Origin: Propionibacteriaceae bacterium | Lineage (GTDB): Bacteria; Actinomycetota; Actinomycetes; Propionibacteriales; Propionibacteriaceae | Assembly: GCA_030532575.1 (NCBI GenBank) | Contig: JAUNKV010000007.1 | Location: 29,534-93,533, forward strand | Reading direction: 5' to 3' | Length of the DNA stretch: 64,000 nt | Shown here: one piece after another, positions 25,486-33,851 of the stretch | How positions within the stretch are numbered: position 1 is the first letter of the stretch | Layout of the letters: each line of letters begins with the position of its first letter | Translations under genes and position numbers: made by a program | The notes under the pieces: generated by a model | Databases searched by the model: none | The model's input: the letters and a program-made list of their open reading frames with translations, nothing else | What the model was told of the DNA's origin: nothing

Positions 25486-26133
25486 TCAGACCAGCCCGTG
25501 GCGGTGGGCCCAGATCACGGCCTGCACCCGATCCCGGGCCCCGATCTTGGGCAGCAGCCGGGTCAGGTGGGATTTCACGGTGCTGACCTCCACCACCAGC
25601 TCGGCTGCGATCTCCGCATTCGACATGCCCCGGGCCAGCAGTGTGACGATTTCCTGCTCGCGTGGGGTGAGGCAGGCGATGGCCTCGGCGTCATGACCCG
25701 TGGTCTGGCGGCGGGCGAACTCGGCGATCACCCGCTTCGTGACGGCCTGATCCACCAGGCCGAAACCGCCAGCCAAGCGGCGTACCGCGGTCACCAGTTC
25801 CTCGGGTTCGCAGTCCTTGAGGATGAAACCGTCGGCCCCCGATTCCAGGGCGCCGAACACGTCGGCGTCCATGTCGAAGGTGGTCACCACCAGCACGGCC
25901 GGTTTGTCTCCTTGCCGATCACTCACGATGCGGCGCGTGGCCTCCAGACCGTCTCCCGCGGGCATCCGCAGATCCATGCACACCACATCCGGTTTGGTCC
26001 GGCGCACCAGCTGTACAGCCTGACGCCCGCCGGAGGCCTCGCCCACCACCTGGATGTCGGGTTCGGACTCCAGCAGCACCGTGAACCCGGCGCGTACCAC
26101 GGCCTGGTCGTCCACCAACACCACCCGGATCAT
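25486..26133 (-). CDS. Response regulator, NarL/LuxR family
   Basis: The 215-residue regulator has a receiver domain with acidic pocket VDDQ, phospho-acceptor Asp54 in VVCMDLRMP, switch Thr and LKD near residue 105, and a C-terminal LuxR HTH (LTPREQEIVTLLARGMSNAEIA, STVKSHLTRLLPKIG). It is phosphorylated by the histidine kinase encoded upstream, with which it overlaps by 4 bp. Its targets are unknown; the lipoprotein serine hydrolase next in line is a neighbour but not clearly in the operon. Confidence 0.94.
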   Translation of the reverse strand: MIRVVLVDDQAVVRAGFTVLLESEPDIQVVGEASGGRQAVQLVRRTKPDVVCMDLRMPAGDGLEATRRIVSDRQGDKPAVLVVTTFDMDADVFGALESGADGFILKDCEPEELVTAVRRLAGGFGLVDQAVTKRVIAEFARRQTTGHDAEAIACLTPREQEIVTLLARGMSNAEIAAELVVEVSTVKSHLTRLLPKIGARDRVQAVIWAHRHGLV

Positions 26134-27260
26134 GACTCCTCCTCATCCACCTCGTCCACGTGCGGCCAGTCGAGCCGCACCCGCCATCCTCCGGTCCGGC
26201 TGGGGCCTGCGTCGAATGCTGCCCCGACGGCGGCAGCACGTTCCCGCATCACCTCCAGGCCGACGCCTCCCGATCCGACGGGGCTCTCGCCCTGTCCGGG
26301 ACCGTTGCTGACCCTGAGCCCCACGGCATCGACCTCGACGTGGATCGGGGCACCGGGGGCGTGCTGGATGGCGTTGCTGATGGCCTGCTGTGCGATCCGG
26401 TAGGCGGCGGCATCGGCCAACGGCGGCAGCTCCGGGGCCAGGTCATGGGCCAAGGTGATCGGCACTCCCAGAGCGCGGGTGGTGGCGATGAGCTCGCCGA
26501 TGTCGCGCAGGCCCCGCTGAGGGTCGTCGTGGCGCAGCAGCTTCACCACCGAACGCAGCCCGGTCAGGGCCTCCTTCCCCATGCCACGCAACTGCCTGGC
26601 CGCATCCTTGGCCAGGTCTGGGTCTTGGTCGATCAGCCGCTCCAGAGCGGCAGCCTGCACCACCAGCCCGGCCAGGTGGTGGGCGGCGACGTCGTGCAGC
26701 TCACCTGCCAGTCGTCGCCGCTCCTCCACCAGGGCTGTCGCCACCCGCTGCTCCTGCTCCTTGGCCTCCAATCTTCTGAGGGCCTGCTCATGTTGTTGTC
26801 GGCTGGCGAGCATCGCCCCGGCCAGCATGGGCACCAGGAAGTGGAGGACAATGACGATCATCAAGGTGATGATGTTGGACCAGCCGGGCTGTTTCACCAC
26901 GACCGTGACGAGGATCATGAGGATGGCCAGGCTGGTCTGCAGGGCTGTTGCCCGGGGCAGGGAGAGGCGACGGCCGAGGGAGAAGGAGACCAACAGCTGG
27001 GCCATACCGGAAGGGGGAAGATCAGCCGGGGAGAGCAGCAGGATGGGATTGTGGAGGAGGAAGACGATTGCCTGGGTGAGCAACGGATGACTCCGCCACC
27101 AGATCAAGGCCAGTCCCTCAAGAGCCAGGAGCAGTCCCACGGCCCGCAACCACGACGAGTCGTGGAAGGTCATGGGGAGGATCCGCTCCGACAGCAGCAC
27201 GAGCACCCAGGAGAACAGGGCGACCCCCAGGGCCAGCAGCACATCACCTCGTCGAACCAT
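26130..27260 (-). CDS. Sensor histidine kinase, NarL-partner (HisKA_3) type
   Basis: The 376-residue kinase has an N-terminal membrane region of about five to six spans (residues 5-150) with no sizeable extracellular sensor, then a HisKA_3 dimerisation helix with His189 in RRRLAGELHDVAAHHLAGL. The ATPase domain shows AQQAISNAIQHAPGAP and a GVGLEVMRERAA G-box. The intramembrane sensor design is typical of cell-envelope stress or antimicrobial sensing in Gram-positives. ATG 27260 lacks a good Shine-Dalgarno; CAGACT lies 7 nt upstream, a near match to the leaderless -10 pattern. It is coupled to its regulator by a 4-bp overlap. Confidence 0.9.
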   Translation of the reverse strand: MVRRGDVLLALGVALFSWVLVLLSERILPMTFHDSSWLRAVGLLLALEGLALIWWRSHPLLTQAIVFLLHNPILLLSPADLPPSGMAQLLVSFSLGRRLSLPRATALQTSLAILMILVTVVVKQPGWSNIITLMIVIVLHFLVPMLAGAMLASRQQHEQALRRLEAKEQEQRVATALVEERRRLAGELHDVAAHHLAGLVVQAAALERLIDQDPDLAKDAARQLRGMGKEALTGLRSVVKLLRHDDPQRGLRDIGELIATTRALGVPITLAHDLAPELPPLADAAAYRIAQQAISNAIQHAPGAPIHVEVDAVGLRVSNGPGQGESPVGSGGVGLEVMRERAAAVGAAFDAGPSRTGGWRVRLDWPHVDEVDEEES

Positions 27261-27335
27261 GATGGACAGTCTGCCGGAGGGCGCGCAGACAGCTGATCTT
27301 GGTGACGATCCCGTCTGTCTGTGCGCCCTCATGGC

Positions 27336-29267
27336 TCACACCGAGAGGTTGGGGTTGAGGGCGTTTCCTGCCCAGGCCCACCATGCTGTGGCGAGGAGGG
27401 CCAGCAGGATCAGGGCTGACATGGTGATGCGTTTCCATCCGGCGCGGGTGTTGATGTTGGTGGTGAGGTCGAGACCGGCAGGGATGATGGCGATGATGCC
27501 TGCCCATTGGAGGACCTGGATGCAGCGCAACAGTGAGACGTTGGTGATCAGATCGAAGTTTCGGCCGATCAGGCCGAGCAGGAGGATGCTGAGCCAGCCG
27601 GTCAGGGCGGCGGTGGCGGTGAGGGCTCCGATGCGGGTGAGGTGGGCCAGGCGGGGGAGTCCGGTGGTGGGTTGTCCTCGTCTGGCCTGAATCATTCGAC
27701 GGATGGCTCCAGCAATCCAGGAAAACAGTGCCAGCGCGAGGATGGCCAGGCTGGTGATGAACACCGGGAGCAAGGCCTGCTCGGTGGGAGTGGCAGGGAG
27801 CAGGGTCATGGCTGGTGCATTGCCCACGGCGTTGACCTTGCCGTCAATGACCCGTGCGGTGAGGGTGGAGAACAAGCCGTCGCTGTGGGGGTTCTTCCAG
27901 ATCCAGGGCGCGATCTCCACGTATTCCCGGTTCTGGTGGAGCAGGTTGCCGTTGGGCAGGGCCTGGATCGTCTGCGGGGACATGCCGCCCCAGGCCGACA
28001 GCCAGGTGGTGACCAGCCAGCGGCTCGAGACGTAGTTTCCTGCCACCTGGCGGGCGCGCTCAGCAGAGCCCTCCAGCCGTGGGGTCTGGGTGGTGGCGGG
28101 GAAGTAGCGGTCGGCGAAGCCATCGAGGAGACCATCACGCAGGGCACTGTTCTGAAGGTTGGTCGTTCCGGTGAAGGAGATGAAGATGCCAATCTGGTCG
28201 TCGGGGTAGATCTCGAACTTCGAGTGGTAGTGAGTGGTGTCGCCGCCGTGTTCGACGATGCGGTGGCCGTTGCGGAATCCGGTGAAGTAGCCAAGCCCCA
28301 TGCGGGGTGAGTTGGCGAGGTTGCCCAGGGTGTCTGTGGTGAGGGCTGGTTTCCACATCTGTTCCCAGCTGTCCTTGGTGAGCAGTTGGGGGGATTGGTC
28401 AAGCTGGGCCAGCATGAAGGCTGCGGCGTCACTCCCGGAACCGGCCAGGGTGCCAGCGGGAACATCAGCAATCCTCTGGAAGGGGTGGGAGTGGCCGGTG
28501 TCGTCGTAGGCGAGGGCGAGGTGTTCCTGCGCCTCTGCGGTGAGGGAGCGCTCGTAGCTGGCGGTGATCATCCCGGCAGGGGCCAGGACATGCTGTGTCA
28601 TGTAGTCCTCGAAGCGTTGCCCGCTGGCCTGTTCGATGAGGTATCCAGCCAAGTTGATGCCGTAGTTGGAGTAGGCGGGGGTGGTGCCGGGACGATACAC
28701 GGAGACGGGTGGGTTGTGGCGGACGTACTCAGCCAAGGACACGCTCTTGAGATTGGGGGCGACACTGGTGGCGGTTTCCTCGAAGCCTGCGGTGTGGGTG
28801 AGCAGGTGGCGCAGGGTGATCGGCTCGTTGTGGTGTTTCTGGATGGGGACATCGGTGTAGGTGGCGATGTCGGCGTCGAGGTCGAGTGTGCCTTGCTCCA
28901 CCAGTTGCATGGCGGCGATGGCGGTGGGGACCTTGGAGATCGAGCCCCAGCGGAAGATGGTGGTGTCGGGGTTCACCGGGGTGGTTGTGCTGTCGGTGTT
29001 TCGGGTGGCGTGGCCGTAGCCCCGGCTGGTGAGGGCCCGGCCGTCCTTGACGACGGTGACGACGGCCCCGGTGGCCTTGCCCTTGGTGAGAGCAACAGGG
29101 AGTTTCCCATCCAGCCAGGAATCGAGGTCAGCCTTGGTGAGCTCATGGGTTTCGGCTGGTGCCTCGACCGGTGGGGGTGGGGAGGTTGGCGGGCTACTGC
29201 TGCAGGCGCTGAGCAGGGCCAGTGTTGCGGTGACGAGGGCGGCGAACAGGCGTCGTGTGTTTCTCAT
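27336..29267 (-). CDS. Lipoprotein serine hydrolase, beta-lactamase/esterase family
   Basis: The 643-residue protein has lipobox LLSAC (Cys22), a Pro-rich linker, a class C beta-lactamase-like domain (about residues 45-480), and four C-terminal membrane spans. Catalytic motifs are SISK (Ser109, Lys112), YSN in PAYSNYGINLAG, and the HGG triad of VEHGGDTTHYHS. Relatives include D-alanyl-D-alanine peptidases and esterases, so a cell-wall or antibiotic-linked role is plausible but unproven. GGGAGG precedes ATG 29267 by 9 nt. It lies beside, but is not overlapping with, the two-component system. Confidence 0.88.
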   Translation of the reverse strand: MRNTRRLFAALVTATLALLSACSSSPPTSPPPPVEAPAETHELTKADLDSWLDGKLPVALTKGKATGAVVTVVKDGRALTSRGYGHATRNTDSTTTPVNPDTTIFRWGSISKVPTAIAAMQLVEQGTLDLDADIATYTDVPIQKHHNEPITLRHLLTHTAGFEETATSVAPNLKSVSLAEYVRHNPPVSVYRPGTTPAYSNYGINLAGYLIEQASGQRFEDYMTQHVLAPAGMITASYERSLTAEAQEHLALAYDDTGHSHPFQRIADVPAGTLAGSGSDAAAFMLAQLDQSPQLLTKDSWEQMWKPALTTDTLGNLANSPRMGLGYFTGFRNGHRIVEHGGDTTHYHSKFEIYPDDQIGIFISFTGTTNLQNSALRDGLLDGFADRYFPATTQTPRLEGSAERARQVAGNYVSSRWLVTTWLSAWGGMSPQTIQALPNGNLLHQNREYVEIAPWIWKNPHSDGLFSTLTARVIDGKVNAVGNAPAMTLLPATPTEQALLPVFITSLAILALALFSWIAGAIRRMIQARRGQPTTGLPRLAHLTRIGALTATAALTGWLSILLLGLIGRNFDLITNVSLLRCIQVLQWAGIIAIIPAGLDLTTNINTRAGWKRITMSALILLALLATAWWAWAGNALNPNLSV

Positions 29268-29425
29268 GTGTTCCAGCCTCCCGGGAAGGGCCGTGCGCGG
29301 AACAGAGTCGCAAGGTGGAACCTCAGTTGCGACTTTTGGCGGAACCCGGGCGTGGTTCATCCGACCTTTGGCGTTGGTTGGGTCGAGGGCACCCTATGCG
29401 CCCAAAGGTCGAGACCGCCTTCTTT

Positions 29426-29603
29426 CCGCTGGTCGAGCCGGTTTCCGGAGCTTGTGGAGGAAACCGTGTCGAGACCCCTGGCATCCGGTGCAGAATCTTG
29501 AGCCGAGCGGGGGTGGTCTGGGGGTCGGCTCTCTGCGGATGGTCACTGGGTCTCGACACGGGATTCCCTCGCTTCGCATCGGGACTCCCGGCTCGACCAG
29601 CGG
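29426..29603. repeat. Complete family A repeat, 178 bp
   Basis: Perfect 14-bp inverted ends: CCGCTGGTCGAGCC (29426-29439) and GGCTCGACCAGCGG (29590-29603). Inside, TCGAGACCC and GGGTCTCGA are a second inverted pair, and GGTTTCC/GGAAACC form a hairpin in the left arm. It fills most of the gap between the serine hydrolase and rplM. A degenerate piece with GGTCGAGACC precedes it at about 29380-29416. Confidence 0.85.
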
Positions 29604-29672
29604 AGAAAGAGCCCGGTTCGGCCAGCGGTGAGCCAGCAGAGCGGTGGTGGACGGAGGGCCGGGGACGATGTT

Positions 29673-29702
29673 TTGACCACACTGGCCCTGCCGACTTAGA
29701 CT
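29673..29702 (+). promoter_or_regulatory. Promoter for rplM-rpsI
   Basis: TTGACC (29673-29678) and TAGACT (29697-29702) are 18 bp apart. The transcript would have a leader of about 85 nt before rplM, which could serve in feedback control by L13. Confidence 0.75.
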
Positions 29703-29793
29703 AGGGCGCTGTTGTGCTCCGCCCAGTCGGCTTCCAGCTGGCTGGTCGGCGGTGTGTGACCTCTCAAGTGTTTGAAGACGAATGGAAGTTGCC

Positions 29794-30237
29794 GTGTCCA
29801 CGTACACCCCAAAGCCTGGCGAGATCGCCCGGAACTGGCATGTGATCGACGCCGAGGATGTCGTCCTCGGCCGCCTGGCCTCCCAGGTTGCGACGCTGCT
29901 CCGCGGCAAGCACAAGCCCACCTACGCCCCCCACGTCGACGGTGGTGACTTCGTCATCGTCGTCAACGCGTCGAAGATCGCGCTGACCGGCAACAAGCGC
30001 GCCAACGACATGCGGTACTCGCACTCGGGCCGCCCGGGCGGCCTGAAGGCCGTGAGCATCGGTGACCTTCTCGAGAAGGACCCCCGCAAGGCCGTGGAGC
30101 GCGCCGTGTGGGGCATGCTGCCGAAGAACAAGCTGAGCCGTCAGCTCATCGGCAAGCTCAAGGTGTACTCCGGCCCGGAGCACCCGCACGCTGCGCAGAA
30201 GCCGCAGCCCTTCGAGATCACCCAGATTGCCCAGTGA
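29794..30237 (+). CDS. rplM: 50S ribosomal protein L13
   Basis: The 147-residue L13 has the standard length and signatures: [39 protein letters not shown], the basic [20 protein letters not shown], and [21 protein letters not shown] 29794 is preferred over ATG 29782 because GGAAG lies at correct spacing before it and the length then equals the family norm. It is followed by rpsI after 17 nt; the two are the usual bicistronic pair. Confidence 0.97.
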   Translation: MSTYTPKPGEIARNWHVIDAEDVVLGRLASQVATLLRGKHKPTYAPHVDGGDFVIVVNASKIALTGNKRANDMRYSHSGRPGGLKAVSIGDLLEKDPRKAVERAVWGMLPKNKLSRQLIGKLKVYSGPEHPHAAQKPQPFEITQIAQ

Positions 30238-30254
30238 GCTGAGGAAGCACGGAC

Positions 30255-30782
30255 ATGACTGAGACCACCACCGCGGTCGAGGAGACCGCTGACGAGATCA
30301 CCCCGTTCGTCGACGAGCAGGACCGCGAGATCGCCTACCGCTCCGACTCCAACCCGGCCGCCGCCGCCTCGGAGACCGCCCGCCCGGCCGTCATCGCCCC
30401 CGGTGCTGCGACGGGTCGCCGCAAGGAGGCCGTCGCCCGCGTCCGCATCGTCCCCGGCTCCGGCCAGTGGGCCATCAACGGCCGCACCCTGGACGACTAC
30501 TTCCCGAACAAGGTGCACCAGCAGCTGGTCTCCGACCCGTTCGTCACCGCCGGGGTCGAGGGTGCCTACGACGTCATCGCCCGCATCGACGGCGGCGGAG
30601 TCACCGGCCAGGCCGGTGCGCTGCGCCTGGGCATCGCCCGTGCCCTCAACGACGTTGACGCCGAGGCCAGCCGTCCGGCCCTGAAGAAGGCTGGGATGCT
30701 GACCCGCGACGCCCGCATCAAGGAGCGCAAGAAGGCCGGTCTCAAGAAGGCCCGCAAGGCTCCGCAGTACTCCAAGCGCTGA
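30255..30782 (+). CDS. rpsI: 30S ribosomal protein S9
   Basis: The 175-residue S9 carries an N-terminal extension of about 45 acidic residues, common in actinobacteria, before the core ([19 protein letters not shown]). The C-terminal tail [12 protein letters not shown] reaches the P-site tRNA. A perfect hairpin terminator lies 12 nt after the stop. Confidence 0.97.
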   Translation: MTETTTAVEETADEITPFVDEQDREIAYRSDSNPAAAASETARPAVIAPGAATGRRKEAVARVRIVPGSGQWAINGRTLDDYFPNKVHQQLVSDPFVTAGVEGAYDVIARIDGGGVTGQAGALRLGIARALNDVDAEASRPALKKAGMLTRDARIKERKKAGLKKARKAPQYSKR

Positions 30783-30794
30783 TCTTCAGCACGA

Positions 30795-30830
30795 ATGCGA
30801 GGGGTTCCGCTTCGGCGGAACCCCTCGCAT
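30795..30830 (+). terminator. Terminator after rpsI
   Basis: ATGCGAGGGGTTCCGC (30795-30810), a TTCG tetraloop, and the exact complement (30815-30830) make a 16-bp stem, followed by GGGTTTG. Confidence 0.88.
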
Positions 30831-30862
30831 GGGTTTGATCCCTCTGCCATCGGCAGTCCACC

Positions 30863-30933
30863 TGGAAAGCGTTGCAAATGTGCGGCGCGTTGCCCATGAG
30901 AGCGCTTTCAAAGGAAACGCGCCGCACATTTGC
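30863..30933. promoter_or_regulatory. 18-bp inverted repeat enclosing a LacI-type operator-like palindrome upstream of glmM
   Basis: GCAAATGTGCGGCGCGTT (30874-30891) and its exact complement (30916-30933) flank a 24-bp centre. Inside that centre, TGAGAGCGCTTTCA (30897-30910) differs by one base from the perfect palindrome TGAAAGCGCTTTCA, the typical LacI-family operator. A weaker version, TGGAAAGCGTTGCA, is at 30863-30876. The block lies 77 bp before the glmM start and may regulate glmM, or it may form a large hairpin. Confidence 0.55.
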
Positions 30934-30996
30934 AGCGGAAAACAGCTGGCTCGACGGATGCGAGGTGGCCGAATCGCTCAAAGCCCCTGCGCGCTC

Positions 30997-31002
30997 TATG
31001 CT
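30997..31002 (+). promoter_or_regulatory. -10 hexamer TATGCT, leaderless glmM
   Basis: TATGCT lies 7 nt before ATG 31010, without a Shine-Dalgarno. It overlaps an alternative in-frame ATG at 30998. Confidence 0.45.
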
Positions 31003-31009
31003 GGCCTGC

Positions 31010-32362
31010 ATGGCTCGACTCTTCGGAACCGACGGCGTGCGCGGCGTCGCGAATCAGGAACTCACCGCGGAACTGGCCCTCGACCTGTCAGTGGCGGCCG
31101 CCCACATCCTCGGCGAGGCCGGGGTCTTCGGGCGTCGCCAGCCCACCGCACTGGTCGCCCGTGACCCCAGGGCCTCCGGCGAGTTCCTGGAGGCCGCGGT
31201 GTGCGCCGGGCTGGCCAGCGCGGGCGTGGACGTGCTGCGTGTCGGCGTGGTCCCCACTCCCGCCGCCGCCTACCTGGTGGGGGAGTACCGCACCGATCTC
31301 GGCGTGATGATCTCTGCCTCCCACAACCCCATGCCCGACAACGGCATCAAGTTCTTCGCCCGGGGCGGGGTCAAACTCGACGATGACCTGGAGGACGCCA
31401 TCGAGTCCAGGATGGATGAGACCTGGCAGCGCCCCGTCGGGGACAAGGTGGGGCGCATCATCGACCAGCCGCGCGCCGTCGACTCCTACGTCAAGCACCT
31501 GGTGAAGTCGATGCGCGGCGAGGAGCTGCTGCGTGACCTCAAGGTGGTGCTCGACTGCGCCAACGGGGCCTCCTCGCAGACCGCGGTCCGGGCCTTCGAG
31601 GCGGCCGGGGCCGATGTGGTCGCCATCAACGCCGAGCCGGACGGCCTCAACATCAACGAGCGCTGCGGCTCCACCCACCCCGAACAGCTGCAGAAGGTCG
31701 TGGTGAGCGAGGGCGCCGACCTCGGCCTGGCCTTCGACGGCGACGCCGACCGCTGCCTCGCTGTCGATCACGAGGGCAACCTCATCGACGGCGACCAGAT
31801 CCTCGCGATCCTGGCCCTCGCCCTGCAGGAGGACCACCGTCTGGCCTCCAACACCGTCGTTGCCACCGTGATGAGCAACCTCGGGCTGAAACTGGCGCTG
31901 GCCGAGCACGACATCCGCCTCGACCAGACCAAGGTGGGGGACCGCTACGTGCTCGAATCGATGGGGGCCAACGGCTTTTCCCTGGGCGGCGAGCAGTCCG
32001 GCCACGTCATCATGAGCGAATTCGCCACCACCGGCGACGGCGTGCTCACGGGCCTGCACCTGGCCAAGCGGGTCGCCACCACCGGCAAGTCACTGAAGGA
32101 ACTGGCCGCGGTGATGACCCGGCTGCCGCAGACCATCATCAACGTCAAGAATGTCGACAAGCTGCGGGCCGGTCTCGACACCGCCATCAGCTCCGCCGTC
32201 GCCGACGCCAGCGCCGAGCTGGGCTCGACCGGCCGTGTGCTGCTGCGGCCCTCGGGTACCGAACCCGTCGTCCGGGTCATGGTGGAGGCCCCCACCGACG
32301 ACCAGGCCGGGGAGATCGCCGAGCGCCTTGCCGCCATCGTCAAGGAGCGCCTGGCGATCTGA
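31010..32362 (+). CDS. glmM: Phosphoglucosamine mutase GlmM
   Basis: GlmM interconverts glucosamine-6-phosphate and glucosamine-1-phosphate on the way to UDP-GlcNAc. The 450-residue protein starts [15 protein letters not shown], has the phosphoserine Ser104 in [16 protein letters not shown], the metal-binding [11 protein letters not shown], the sugar-binding GGEQSGHVI, and a C-terminal [15 protein letters not shown]. glmS, which supplies its substrate, is 3.6 kb downstream. ATG 31010 gives the family N terminus; the leader shows TATGCT 7 nt before it and a LacI-like operator farther upstream. Confidence 0.96.
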   Translation: MARLFGTDGVRGVANQELTAELALDLSVAAAHILGEAGVFGRRQPTALVARDPRASGEFLEAAVCAGLASAGVDVLRVGVVPTPAAAYLVGEYRTDLGVMISASHNPMPDNGIKFFARGGVKLDDDLEDAIESRMDETWQRPVGDKVGRIIDQPRAVDSYVKHLVKSMRGEELLRDLKVVLDCANGASSQTAVRAFEAAGADVVAINAEPDGLNINERCGSTHPEQLQKVVVSEGADLGLAFDGDADRCLAVDHEGNLIDGDQILAILALALQEDHRLASNTVVATVMSNLGLKLALAEHDIRLDQTKVGDRYVLESMGANGFSLGGEQSGHVIMSEFATTGDGVLTGLHLAKRVATTGKSLKELAAVMTRLPQTIINVKNVDKLRAGLDTAISSAVADASAELGSTGRVLLRPSGTEPVVRVMVEAPTDDQAGEIAERLAAIVKERLAI

Positions 32363-32432
32363 GCATTCCGCTGGGCGCCCTCGTTGCTCACTCCGAGGGC
32401 ACCCGGCGCCCTACGGTCGAGACATCTCTTTT

Positions 32433-32609
32433 CCGCTGGTCGAGCCGAGTGGGCGAGCTTGCGAGAACGCTCAGCTCGAGACCTCTGGCGCACGCTGCTG
32501 GGACTTGCGCTGAGCGGGAATGGTCTGGGGCCAAGTCCCTGCGGATGGTTACGGGGTCTCGACTCGGGATTCCCTTGCTTCGCATCGGGACTCCCGGCTC
32601 GACCAGCGG
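32433..32609. repeat. Complete family A repeat, 177 bp
   Basis: It runs from CCGCTGGTCGAGCC to GGCTCGACCAGCGG, with the shared internal blocks TCGAGACCTCTGGC, TGCTGGGACTTG and GGTCTCGACTCGGG. With the next copy it accounts for most of the 513-bp gap between glmM and coaA. Confidence 0.85.
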
Positions 32610-32671
32610 TAAAGGGGTTCGCTGGTCATGGTGAGGTGTCCAGCACTCGAGTGTCGAGGTCGTCCCTTTTT

Positions 32672-32837
32672 CCGCTGGTCGAGCCGAGGGCGTTCAGCGC
32701 CCGACAGTCGAGACCCCTGACATCCGGTGCTGGGACTTGAGCCCGGCTGGGTTGGTCTGGGCCTGAGTCCCTGCGCATGATCACGGGGTCTCGACACGGA
32801 CTGCTCGCTGGCGCTCGCGGTCCGGTTCGACCAACGG
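32672..32837. repeat. Complete family A repeat, 166 bp
   Basis: It begins CCGCTGGTCGAGCC and ends GGTTCGACCAACGG (two changes from the usual end). GGGCGTTCAGCGCCC is the left-arm hairpin, and the right arm holds GCTCGCTGGCGCTCGCGG. It lies between glmM and coaA, which converge here. Confidence 0.82.
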
Positions 32838-32875
32838 AGCGAACCAGCGTGACCTGCGGTGAGGGATGACGAGCC

Positions 32876-33808
32876 TCAGACCTTGCGGATGGCGATGGTC
32901 TGGATGCCGTGGTCCGGGCCCTTGCTGAGAATCGCGGTGGCCCGCTCCTTCGTCGTCACGATGTTCTCGCGCAGGTTGGGACCGTTGATCGAGTCCCAGA
33001 CGTGAGCCGCGAACTGCTTCGCCTCCGCGGGGCTGAGTGAGGTGTACTGCTTGAAGAAGCTGTCGGCGTCGCGGAAGGCGGTGTCCCGCAGCACCATGAA
33101 ACGCTCGATGAACCAGCGCCGGATGTGCTCCTCGGCTGCGTCCACGTAGACGGAGAAGTCGAAGAAATCACTCACCGCTGCCCCGGTGCGGCCCTGTGCG
33201 TCAGCTCGGGCCGGTTGCAGGACGTTCAGTCCCTCGACGATGAGGATGTCGGGGTTCTCGATGACGATCTGCTCGCCCTCGACGATGTCATAGACCTTGT
33301 GGCTGTAGACCGGCGCCGTGACCCGCGACTCCCCGGATTTCACATCGATCACGAACTGCAACAGCGCCCGCCGGTCGTAGGACTGTGGGAACCCCTTCTG
33401 CTCCAGCAGCCCCCGGCGCTGCAATTCGGCATTCGGGTACAGGAAGCCGTCGGTGGTCACCAGGTCCACCTTCGGGTTGCCCGGGGTGCGCCGCAACAGC
33501 TCCTGCAGCAGGCGGGCCGTCGTCGACTTGCCGACGGCGACCGACCCTGCGATCCCGATCACGAAGGGGGTGCGGCGCACCCGCAGGTTGAGGAACCGGT
33601 TCGAGTCGTCACACAGTCGACCGGCGTTGGCCATGTACAGGTGCAGCAGCTGCGTCAGTGGCCGGTAGATGTCGGCCACGTCGGCGGCCGATGTGGGGTC
33701 ACCGAGACCCCGCAGCCGGGCCAGCGTCGCCTCGTCAAGGTCGATCTCGGTGCTGTTGGCAAGGGCAGCCCACGCCTTGCGGCGCAGCACGACGTACGGA
33801 CGGGACAT
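32876..33808 (-). CDS. coaA: Type I pantothenate kinase CoaA
   Basis: CoaA phosphorylates pantothenate in the first step of coenzyme A synthesis. The 310-residue protein has the P-loop GIAGSVAVGKSTTARLL near residue 85, DLVTTDGFLYPNAEL, the SYDRRALLQFVIDVKSG block, and DILIVEGLNVLQ. GGGGAG precedes the ATG. It is on the minus strand just after nadE, with which it may be co-transcribed (44-bp gap), so CoA and NAD synthesis genes sit together. Feedback inhibition by CoA is known for the family. Confidence 0.96.
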   Translation of the reverse strand: MSRPYVVLRRKAWAALANSTEIDLDEATLARLRGLGDPTSAADVADIYRPLTQLLHLYMANAGRLCDDSNRFLNLRVRRTPFVIGIAGSVAVGKSTTARLLQELLRRTPGNPKVDLVTTDGFLYPNAELQRRGLLEQKGFPQSYDRRALLQFVIDVKSGESRVTAPVYSHKVYDIVEGEQIVIENPDILIVEGLNVLQPARADAQGRTGAAVSDFFDFSVYVDAAEEHIRRWFIERFMVLRDTAFRDADSFFKQYTSLSPAEAKQFAAHVWDSINGPNLRENIVTTKERATAILSKGPDHGIQTIAIRKV

Positions 33809-33851
33809 GAGAACTCCCCACAGGTTCAGGACGAGGGAATGCTATCCAGCA

